Below are positions 1 to 5,237 of a stretch of DNA of 6,032 nucleotides, one piece after another. The stretch covers positions 1 to 6,032 of the forward strand of contig NVUS02000374.1 of the NCBI GenBank assembly GCA_002402005.2, written 5' to 3'. The DNA comes from OCS116 cluster bacterium. Lineage in GTDB: Bacteria; Pseudomonadota; Alphaproteobacteria; Rhizobiales; OSC116. The first letter of the stretch is position 1, and the number at the start of each line of letters is the position of its first letter. The notes beneath the pieces are model-generated. The model saw only the letters and a program-made list of their open reading frames with translations, did not search any database and was not told where the DNA came from. The translations under genes and the position numbers were made by a program.

Positions 1-1275
1 ATATTTGGCATCAATGGTTAGGCTTTCGCCGCCTTTGTCGGTGGCGGAGAAGCTGATTTCGTCTAATACGCGTTCCATCACGGTTTGTAGGCGGCGGGCG
101 CCGATGTTTTCGACATGTTCGTTGACGGTTACGGCAATGTCGGCCAAGGCGTCGATGCCGTCTTCGGTGAAGTCTAGGGTGACGTCTTCGGTTTTCATCA
201 AAGCTTTATATTGCTTGATTAGGCTGGCTTCTGGTTCGGTTAGAATACGGATGAAATCATTTTTTGACAGCGCGTGCAGCTCGACGCGGATTGGCAGACG
301 GCCTTGCAATTCGGGTAATAGATCCGAGGGTTTGGCAATGTGAAATGCACCAGAGGCGATGAATAGGATATGGTCGGTATTGACGATGCCATATTTGGTG
401 GAGACGGCGGTGCCTTCGATTAAGGGCAATAGATCGCGCTGCACGCCTTCGCGGCTGACATCGCCGCCTTTTTGGTCGGATTTGACGCAGATTTTGTCAA
501 TTTCGTCCAAAAATACAATGCCGTCATTTTCGACTTTGTTGATGGCTTCTTGGATGATGGCGTCATTATCCAGCAGTTTATCGCTTTCTTCGGCGATAAG
601 AATTTCATAGCTATCTTTGATGCTTAGCTTGCGGGTTTTGGTTTTTTCGCCAAAGGCTTTGCCCAACATATCGCCAATATTCATCATGCCCATTTGCGCG
701 CCGGGCATGCCGGGAATGTCAAATGTTGGCATGCTATTGCCGCCGCCATCGGCCACTTGAATGTCAATCTCTTTGTCATCCATTATGCCATCACGCAATT
801 TTTTGCGGAAACTATCGCGGGTATTGGCCGAGGCATCTTTGCCAACCAAGGCATCTATAACACGGTCTTCGGCGCGTTGATGGGCTTTGCTTTCGACATA
901 TTTGCGTTTGTCGGCGCGGATCATGGCAATGCCAGACTCGACCAAATCGCGAATGATTTGCTCGACATCGCGGCCAACATAGCCAACCTCGGTGAATTTT
1001 GTGGCTTCGATTTTAATAAATGGTGCGTTGGCCAATTTGGCTAAGCGGCGGCTAATTTCGGTTTTGCCGACGCCGGTTGGCCCAATCATCAAGATGTTTT
1101 TGGGCATCACTTCTTCGCGCAAATCATCATCCAATTGATGACGGCGCCAGCGGTTGCGCAAGGCAATGGCGACAGCGCGTTTGGCATCATTTTGACCAAT
1201 GATATAGCGGTCTAGCTCAGATACAATTTCACGCGGGGTAAAATTAGTCGCGGGGGAATATTCTAGAGTTTTCAT
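1..1275 (-). CDS. hslU: ATP-dependent protease ATPase subunit HslU (ClpY), C-terminus cut by window edge
   Basis: HslU is the AAA+ unfoldase ring that feeds substrates to the HslV peptidase in the cytoplasm. The minus frame is open for 425 codons from the ATG at 1275 to the window edge with no frameshift. Visible motifs are the Walker A GPTGVGKT (residues 65-72), the GYVG pore loop (98-101), a Gly/Met-rich stretch in the I domain, Walker B with FLDEID (acidic pair about 257-258), the GAFH segment (309-312), the arginine finger in LQGRLP (R326) and the sensor-2 motif GARRL (392-396). Family members are about 435-445 residues, so roughly 15-20 residues are missing, including the extreme C-terminus that docks into HslV. 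The start is supported by an AGGA (plus-strand 1282-1285) six bases upstream. It gives a leader of about ten residues before the conserved NFTPREIV. The gene follows hslV by 50 bp, as expected for an hslVU operon. Confidence 0.97.
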   Translation of the reverse strand, partial: MKTLEYSPATNFTPREIVSELDRYIIGQNDAKRAVAIALRNRWRRHQLDDDLREEVMPKNILMIGPTGVGKTEISRRLAKLANAPFIKIEATKFTEVGYVGRDVEQIIRDLVESGIAMIRADKRKYVESKAHQRAEDRVIDALVGKDASANTRDSFRKKLRDGIMDDKEIDIQVADGGGNSMPTFDIPGMPGAQMGMMNIGDMLGKAFGEKTKTRKLSIKDSYEILIAEESDKLLDNDAIIQEAINKVENDGIVFLDEIDKICVKSDQKGGDVSREGVQRDLLPLIEGTAVSTKYGIVNTDHILFIASGAFHIAKPSDLLPELQGRLPIRVELHALSKNDFIRILTEPEASLIKQYKALMKTEDVTLDFTEDGIDALADIAVTVNEHVENIGARRLQTVMERVLDEISFSATDKGGESLTIDAKY

Positions 1276-1325
1276 ATTTTTTCCTAGGAGACAATTAGGG
1301 AAAGGCGGCCGATTAATCCGAAGAC

Positions 1326-1886
1326 TTAATCGACACTGTCCATAACTTCGAGGGTAAAATTATTATTGGTATAGACGCAAATGTCGGCGGCGATTTGCAT
1401 TGATTTTAAGCAAATTTCCTCGGCTGATTTGTCGCTATCCATTTGTGCGCGGGCGGCTGCCACGGCATAATTGCCGCCAGAGCCGATGGCAATGACGCCA
1501 TTTTCGGGCTCTAAAACATCGCCAGTGCCGGTGATGACCAGGCTGACATTTTTGTCAGCAACAATCATCATAGCTTCTAATTTGCGCAAATAGCGGTCGG
1601 TGCGCCAATCTTTAGCCATTTCGACACAAGCGCGGGTCAGTTGGCCGGGATATTGCTCCAAACGGGCTTCCAAACGCTCGAATAATGTCATCGCATCGGC
1701 GGTGCTGCCAGCAAATCCACCAACCACGTCGCCGCCTTGCAGCGGGCGCACTTTGCGGGCATTGCCCTTTAATATGGTATCGCCAAGGCTGACTTGGCCA
1801 TCGCCAATCACCACCACTTTGCCGTCTTTACGCACGGTTAAAATGGTTGTGCCATAAATTTTGCTTTTATCACTATGGTCAATCAT
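1326..1886 (-). CDS. hslV: ATP-dependent protease peptidase subunit HslV (ClpQ)
   Basis: This is the proteasome-beta-like threonine peptidase that forms the double hexamer core of HslUV. It has 186 residues, slightly above the usual 175-185. The N-terminal nucleophile is expected at T13, in the sequence G12-T13-T14-I-L, so a 12-residue propeptide would be removed by autocleavage. Further family hallmarks are GDGQVSLGDT, KGNARKVR, GGFAGSTADA, the AKDWRTDRYLRKLEA block and IGSGGNYAVAAARA, followed by AADICVYTNNN near the C-terminus. The ATG at 1886 gives a propeptide of normal length. The ribosome site is weak (GAGAAAG, about 8 bases upstream) and part of it lies inside an AT-rich inverted repeat. 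hslU follows 50 bp downstream, with no terminator-like hairpin between them. HslVU is a heat-shock protease in many bacteria, but I see no clear heat-shock promoter here. Confidence 0.97.
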   Translation of the reverse strand: MIDHSDKSKIYGTTILTVRKDGKVVVIGDGQVSLGDTILKGNARKVRPLQGGDVVGGFAGSTADAMTLFERLEARLEQYPGQLTRACVEMAKDWRTDRYLRKLEAMMIVADKNVSLVITGTGDVLEPENGVIAIGSGGNYAVAAARAQMDSDKSAEEICLKSMQIAADICVYTNNNFTLEVMDSVD

Positions 1887-1947
1887 TTATTTGCTTTCTC
1901 AATTATTTACCTACCAGATATAAAACTTATAATTGAGATTACAATAT
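1887..1947 (-). promoter_or_regulatory. Candidate promoter region of hslVU
   Basis: This is the 61-bp AT-rich gap between the phosphatase-like gene and hslV. Read on the minus strand it holds a modest sigma-70-like pair: TTGTAA (plus-strand 1939-1944) and TATATC (1917-1922) with a 16-bp spacer, each matching four of six consensus bases. That would place transcription start near 1910. No good match to a heat-shock sigma-32 promoter was found. Matches this weak occur often by chance in AT-rich DNA, and the gene could instead be read from upstream. Confidence 0.3.
1897..1938. repeat. AT-rich inverted repeat upstream of hslV
   Basis: TCTCAATTAT at 1897-1906 is followed by its exact reverse complement ATAATTGAGA at 1929-1938, giving 10-bp perfect arms and a 22-nt loop. 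In an hslV transcript that starts far enough upstream, the second arm would contain the GAGA half of the weak ribosome site GAGAAAG. The same 10-mer also occurs at 2501-2510. Whether it forms a structure in RNA or serves as a protein site is not known. Confidence 0.5.
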
Positions 1948-2454
1948 TTAATTGTTGATTTTATGTTTGGTGCGGATCCAATTTTCTAAGCCCTGCCCCA
2001 TGCCAATTTTGCGGCCTTGCGCGAGGGCTGCCTTTGGGTTTGTGCCTTGGCTGATTTGATATTCTGCCCACAAACCACCGGCGCGGTTGGCGCTAACACA
2101 ATGTAATAATATTTTTTTACCTTTATTTTGGGCTAGAATTTTTGCCAATGCGGTCACTCTTGCTTGGGGAATGGAGCGGCCATCTATGGGTAAGTTAAAA
2201 TATTGCATGCCTAAGGCTTCGACTTGTTTTTGCTCGGCTGCAGTGCCTTCGGGCGGGGTGCGGGCATCGATGATGATGTCGAAATTGTTGTTTGAAAGTG
2301 CCAGAAAGCCTTTTGGGCCGATGGTGCCGCTGGTCGAGATATTATCGACCAAGGGTTTGAAATTGCGAATATTTTGGGTTAAATCGCTGGCATTTACGCT
2401 GGTGATGGTGGCAAATAAGGCCATGAAAATGTAAAAATATTTGAGATGTTTCAT
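1948..2454 (-). CDS. Exported Cys-based phosphatase-like protein (DSP/BLH-phosphatase-like fold)
   Basis: This 168-residue protein has an N-terminal signal peptide: K2 and K5 are followed by a hydrophobic run over about 6-20 and a likely cleavage site VNA-SD after residue 22. It is therefore probably periplasmic. The mature part resembles small dual-specificity-phosphatase-like proteins of the beta-lactamase-hydrolase-like (DUF442) type. It has FDIIIDART (about 58-66), VEALGMQYFNLPID with a possible general acid D91, and the P-loop-like HCVSANRAGG with C119 and R124. Spacing in this loop is C-X4-R, as in rhodanese and DUF442-type proteins, rather than the C-X5-R of classical tyrosine phosphatases, so true phosphatase activity is uncertain. 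The substrate is unknown. The start is supported by AAGGA (plus-strand 2464-2468), nine bases upstream. It lies on the same strand as hslV and 61 bp before it, and diverges from hisB. A rhodanese-like sulfurtransferase is the main alternative. Confidence 0.8.
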   Translation of the reverse strand: MKHLKYFYIFMALFATITSVNASDLTQNIRNFKPLVDNISTSGTIGPKGFLALSNNNFDIIIDARTPPEGTAAEQKQVEALGMQYFNLPIDGRSIPQARVTALAKILAQNKGKKILLHCVSANRAGGLWAEYQISQGTNPKAALAQGRKIGMGQGLENWIRTKHKINN

Positions 2455-2477
2455 ATTGGTTTTTCCTTTTTTAAATT

Positions 2478-2506
2478 AGCATATTCTAATGTATTGATAA
2501 TCTCAA
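2478..2506 (-). promoter_or_regulatory. Candidate sigma-70 promoter of the phosphatase-like gene
   Basis: On the minus strand, TTGAGA (plus-strand 2501-2506, five of six consensus bases) and TATGCT (2478-2483, four of six) are separated by an ideal 17-bp spacer. Transcription would begin near 2471, giving a leader of about 17 nt that includes the AAGGA ribosome site at 2464-2468. The position is sensible for the divergently transcribed gene. It rests on consensus matching only. Confidence 0.45.
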
Positions 2507-2550
2507 TTATTATTTGCGCTTTATGCCATCACATTTTAGTTATTTTAGAC

Positions 2551-2563
2551 TGGCAATTTGCCA
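2551..2563. repeat. Perfect dyad TGGCAA-T-TTGCCA upstream of hisB
   Basis: A perfect inverted repeat with 6-bp arms around a single central T sits 64 bp before the preferred hisB start. The size and symmetry would suit a repressor or activator operator, but it is short and no regulator is encoded in the window. The right arm, TTGCCA, could also serve as a poor -35 element, with TATATT at 2584-2589 as -10. The 20-bp spacer is too long for a convincing promoter. Confidence 0.35.
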
Positions 2564-2565
2564 AG

Positions 2566-2580
2566 CTTACTGATAGTAAG
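2566..2580. repeat. Second dyad CTTACT-GAT-AGTAAG upstream of hisB
   Basis: A perfect inverted repeat with 6-bp arms and a 3-base centre begins two bases after the first dyad. It is not followed by a T-run, so it is not an intrinsic terminator. It may be an operator or a small leader hairpin, or simply chance in AT-rich DNA. Confidence 0.3.
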
Positions 2581-2617
2581 AGTTATATTAAGATCAGGTC
2601 TTTAAGATGAAAAAAAT

Positions 2618-2621
2618 GGAG
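2618..2621 (+). promoter_or_regulatory. Ribosome binding site deciding the hisB start
   Basis: GGAG lies six bases before the ATG at 2628. The upstream in-frame ATGs at 2607 and 2616 have weaker support: AGG at 2596-2598 for the former, and no evident site for the latter. This favours initiation at 2628. Confidence 0.6.
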
Positions 2622-2627
2622 ACGATT

Positions 2628-3218
2628 ATGCGCCAAGCAGAAATTTCCCGCCAAACCAATGAAACCACGGTTTCTGTCGCTTTAAACATAGATGGCACTG
2701 GCCAATATGACATCAATACTGGTGTGGGTTTTTTGGATCACATGCTTGAGCAACTCTCTAAACATAGCCTGATTGACCTGACCATTAAAGCCACCGGCGA
2801 TTTGCATATTGATGACCATCATTTAACTGAAGATGTGGCGATTGTGATTGGCCAAGCGTTGCGCCAAGCCATGGGTGATTTGAAGGGTATACGCCGTTAT
2901 GCTAGCCAAACTTTGCCAATGGATGAGGCGTTGAGCCGGGTGTCGTTGGATGTATCTGGCCGGCCATATTTGATTTGGAATGTAAGTTTTAGCCAGCCGA
3001 AAGTGGGTGGGTTTGATACTGAATTGTTCCGCGAATGGTTCCAAGCATTTGCCATGAATAGTGGCATCACTTTGCATGTTGAAAATATATATGGCGAAAA
3101 TAACCATCATATCATTGAGATTTGCTTTAAGGCTTTGGCCCGTGCTTTGCGCGAGGCTTTGGAAATTGACCCAAGACAAAAAGACAGCTTGCCCACCACT
3201 AAGGGCAAATTAGGATAA
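2628..3218 (+). CDS. hisB: Imidazoleglycerol-phosphate dehydratase HisB
   Basis: HisB catalyses dehydration of imidazole glycerol phosphate to imidazole acetol phosphate in histidine synthesis, a manganese-dependent cytoplasmic step. From the ATG at 2628 the protein has 196 residues, normal for a monofunctional dehydratase without the N-terminal phosphatase domain seen in enterics. Family signatures are GVGFLDHMLEQL (32-43), the metal-binding HIDDHHLTED (60-69), the YGENNHHIIEICFKAL block with NNHH at 158-161, and the C-terminal LPTTKGKLG. I prefer 2628 over the upstream in-frame ATGs at 2607 and 2616 because GGAG sits six bases before it and the protein then begins MRQAEISRQTNET, like other family members. 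The longer form would add seven residues. It is the first gene of the plus-strand cluster, and the next gene starts 3 bp after its stop. Confidence 0.96.
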   Translation: MRQAEISRQTNETTVSVALNIDGTGQYDINTGVGFLDHMLEQLSKHSLIDLTIKATGDLHIDDHHLTEDVAIVIGQALRQAMGDLKGIRRYASQTLPMDEALSRVSLDVSGRPYLIWNVSFSQPKVGGFDTELFREWFQAFAMNSGITLHVENIYGENNHHIIEICFKALARALREALEIDPRQKDSLPTTKGKLG

Positions 3219-3221
3219 ATA

Positions 3222-3776
3222 ATGGCCTTTTTTGAAGCGCTGCAAAATACCCATAAAGCCCATAATGGCGACTTTAGTAACGGAAACATCGTTTTGGTTA
3301 AAGACGGTTTTTGCTGGCCGGCTTTGTTTTTCACCCCATTTTGGCTGATTTTTCGCGGTATGTGGTTGATTTTAACCCTTTATGTTGGGTTTTCGTTGAT
3401 ATTTTGGGCGGTGGAAAATGCCGGTTATATATCATCGAGTGCCGCATTCTGGGCGCAGATTGGCATGAGTATTTTGTTTGCTTTTGAAGCCAATTTTTTG
3501 CGCAAATGGACTTTGCAACGCGGTCATTACCGGCATATCGGGGTGAGTTTGGGGCGCAATTTGCAAGAAGCCGAAGTTAACTTTTTTGCACAATTTGTAG
3601 GTGATGCTCCACTAGCAACCAACTATGTCGAGGCGGTGATTGTGCCGGCAAGTAGCTCTGAAATGGTGATTAACCCAGTGAGCGTGGCGCAAAAAACAGA
3701 AATACAAAAATCGCATTGGAAAATTGGCGGCAAACGCAAAGCAGACAGCGTGGTTGGCATGTTTAGTGACGATTAG
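3222..3776 (+). CDS. DUF2628-type membrane protein in the his operon
   Basis: This 184-residue protein is of unknown function. The N-terminal part resembles DUF2628 proteins: a short soluble leader with VLVKDGFCWPALFFTPFWLI (about 24-43), then hydrophobic segments at about 32-44, 47-64 and 73-91, and the closing FEANFLRKWTLQRGHY (88-103). The second half is soluble and ends VVGMFSDD, a tail I associate with alphaproteobacterial homologues. It probably sits in the inner membrane by two or three segments. An excellent ribosome site, AGGA at 3212-3215 inside the end of hisB, lies six bases before the ATG, and only 3 bp separate the two genes, so they are almost certainly co-translated. A DUF2628 gene between hisB and hisH recurs in alphaproteobacteria as far as I recall. 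No catalytic motif is visible and no role in histidine synthesis is shown. Confidence 0.85.
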   Translation: MAFFEALQNTHKAHNGDFSNGNIVLVKDGFCWPALFFTPFWLIFRGMWLILTLYVGFSLIFWAVENAGYISSSAAFWAQIGMSILFAFEANFLRKWTLQRGHYRHIGVSLGRNLQEAEVNFFAQFVGDAPLATNYVEAVIVPASSSEMVINPVSVAQKTEIQKSHWKIGGKRKADSVVGMFSDD

Positions 3777-3818
3777 TAACTTGTAGAGAAATATTGGTTT
3801 AAAAATAATGGTAGAAAA

Positions 3819-4478
3819 ATGAAGACAGTTATCATTGATTATGGATCGGGCAATTTACGCTCTGTACACCGGGCATTTGAGCGGGCGGCCAAAGATCAGC
3901 AAATTGACAGCCAAATTGTGACATCTGATAAGCCTGAGGACATTGCCACGGCTGACCATATTGTGCTGCCGGGTGTTGGCGCGTTTAAAGATTGTTATGA
4001 TGGTTTGAAGGCGCGCGCTGGTGTATTTGACGCTCTGCACGAAGCCGTGCAAGTGCAGAAAAAGCCATTTTTGGGCATATGTGTTGGTATGCAGTTGATG
4101 GCAACCGAGGGCATTGAATATAAAGGCTCGCAAGGGTTGGATTGGATTAAAGGCCAAGTGCGGATTATCACGCCGAATGCCGAAACTGATTTAGGGCTTA
4201 AAGTGCCGCATATGGGCTGGAATCTGTTGGCTGAAAATATTAGCGGTCGATCGCATGAGATATTGGATGGCATTGAGATGGGCTTGCATGCTTATTTTGT
4301 GCATTCTTACCAATTCCACACCGATCATGCCGAAGAGACGATTTTGACCACCCAATATGGTGAGAAAATCACCGCTATGGTGGCCAAAGACAATATGGTC
4401 GGCACGCAATTTCACCCCGAAAAAAGCCAAAAATTGGGCTTAGATTTTATCGCTAATTTTTTAAGATGGAAACCTTGA
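3819..4478 (+). CDS. hisH: Imidazole glycerol phosphate synthase, glutaminase subunit HisH
   Basis: HisH is a class I (triad) glutamine amidotransferase. It hydrolyses glutamine and passes ammonia to HisF through the HisF barrel. The protein has 219 residues, within the family range of about 200-220. It opens with VIIDYGSGNLRSV, contains the oxyanion-strand motif LPGVGAF (50-56), the nucleophile C88 in GICVGMQLM (86-94), and the remaining triad members H199 and E201 in QFHPEKS (197-203). All three catalytic residues are intact. It starts 42 bp after the DUF2628 gene and its ribosome site is weak (GGTAG, about five bases upstream), unlike the strong sites of its neighbours. Its TGA stop shares one base with the preferred hisA start (TGATG), suggesting translational coupling. 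HisF, its partner, follows hisA. Confidence 0.97.
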   Translation: MKTVIIDYGSGNLRSVHRAFERAAKDQQIDSQIVTSDKPEDIATADHIVLPGVGAFKDCYDGLKARAGVFDALHEAVQVQKKPFLGICVGMQLMATEGIEYKGSQGLDWIKGQVRIITPNAETDLGLKVPHMGWNLLAENISGRSHEILDGIEMGLHAYFVHSYQFHTDHAEETILTTQYGEKITAMVAKDNMVGTQFHPEKSQKLGLDFIANFLRWKP

Positions 4479-5236
4479 TGTCAAAATTCACTTTATACCC
4501 GGCGATTGATCTGAAAGACGGCAATTGTGTGCGCTTGATCAAGGGCGAAATGTCCAAGGCGACGATATTTAACGACAGCCCGGCTGACCAAGCTGATCAA
4601 TTTGCCAAAATGGGTTTTGATTATTTGCATTTGGTGGATTTAAATGGAGCTTTTGCGGGTGAGCCGGTCAATGAAAGTGCTGTAGAGCAGATTTTAAAGA
4701 CTGTGAAAATGCCAGTGCAATTGGGTGGTGGTATTCGTGATCTGGCAACGATTGAACGTTGGTTGGGTTTGGGTATATCGCGGGTGATTTTGGGCACGGT
4801 GGCGGTTAAAAACCCTGATCTTGTGTTGGAAGCCTGTAAGAAATTTCCCAATCAAGTGGTTGTGGGTTTGGATGCGCGTAATGGTTTCATTGCTACCGAA
4901 GGCTGGGCAGAGCAGAGCGAATTACATATGTTTGATATGGCGGCGCGGTTTGAAGATGCTGGCGTGGCAGCGATTATTTATACTGACATTGCACGCGATG
5001 GCATTTTGACCGGCGTGAATGTTGAGCAGACCCGGGCTTTGGCAGATAAGACTGCAATACCGGTAATTGCTTCGGGTGGTTTGGCATCGATTGATGATGT
5101 GAACACCTTGCTTAAAGATGAAAACAGCAAAATTTCTGGCGCGATTTCTGGCCGGGCTTTATATGATAAGCGTCTTGACCCTGTGGAAGCTATTGAAATT
5201 ATAACGCAGGCGAATCAAGCCAGAGGGCAAGCGTGA
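4478..5236 (+). CDS. hisA: ProFAR isomerase HisA
   Basis: The full name is phosphoribosylformimino-5-aminoimidazole carboxamide ribotide isomerase. It performs the Amadori rearrangement of ProFAR to PRFAR, the substrate of HisH/HisF. From the ATG at 4478 it has 252 residues and a complete (beta-alpha)8 barrel with two half-barrel signatures. The general acid/base residues are D11 in PAIDLKDG and D132 in GLDARNG. The phosphate-binding loops are LGGGIRD (from 82) and ASGGLAS (from 198), and YTDIARDG (168-175) closes strand 6. An in-frame ATG at 4466 would add METL and overlap hisH by 13 bases. I prefer 4478 because TGATG couples it to the hisH stop, a GGA sits seven bases upstream, and the shorter N-terminus matches the family. 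hisF begins one base after its stop. Confidence 0.96.
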   Translation: MSKFTLYPAIDLKDGNCVRLIKGEMSKATIFNDSPADQADQFAKMGFDYLHLVDLNGAFAGEPVNESAVEQILKTVKMPVQLGGGIRDLATIERWLGLGISRVILGTVAVKNPDLVLEACKKFPNQVVVGLDARNGFIATEGWAEQSELHMFDMAARFEDAGVAAIIYTDIARDGILTGVNVEQTRALADKTAIPVIASGGLASIDDVNTLLKDENSKISGAISGRALYDKRLDPVEAIEIITQANQARGQA

Positions 5237-5237
5237 T

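Noticed and set aside
694..1044. Plus-strand open frame of 116 codons
   Set aside because: It is antisense to the well-conserved HslU coding sequence. Its translation resembles no family I know, and it has no promoter or ribosome site of note.
1276..1325. Possible terminator between hslV and hslU
   Set aside because: No stable hairpin followed by a T-run was seen. The gap holds only the hslU ribosome site.
1908..1945. Heat-shock sigma-32 promoter for hslV
   Set aside because: Neither a CTTG-type -35 nor a CCCAT-type -10 is present at suitable spacing on the minus strand.
2087..2434. Plus-strand open frame of 115 codons
   Set aside because: It lies antisense within the phosphatase-like gene, which has a signal peptide, a recognisable active-site loop and a good ribosome site. 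The antisense frame has none of these.
2523..2573. 16-codon ORF upstream of hisB, considered as a his attenuator leader peptide
   Set aside because: It contains only one histidine codon, has no ribosome site, and no terminator hairpin with a T-run follows it.
2823..3179. Minus-strand open frame of 118 codons
   Set aside because: It is a shadow of hisB, whose family motifs span the same region on the plus strand.
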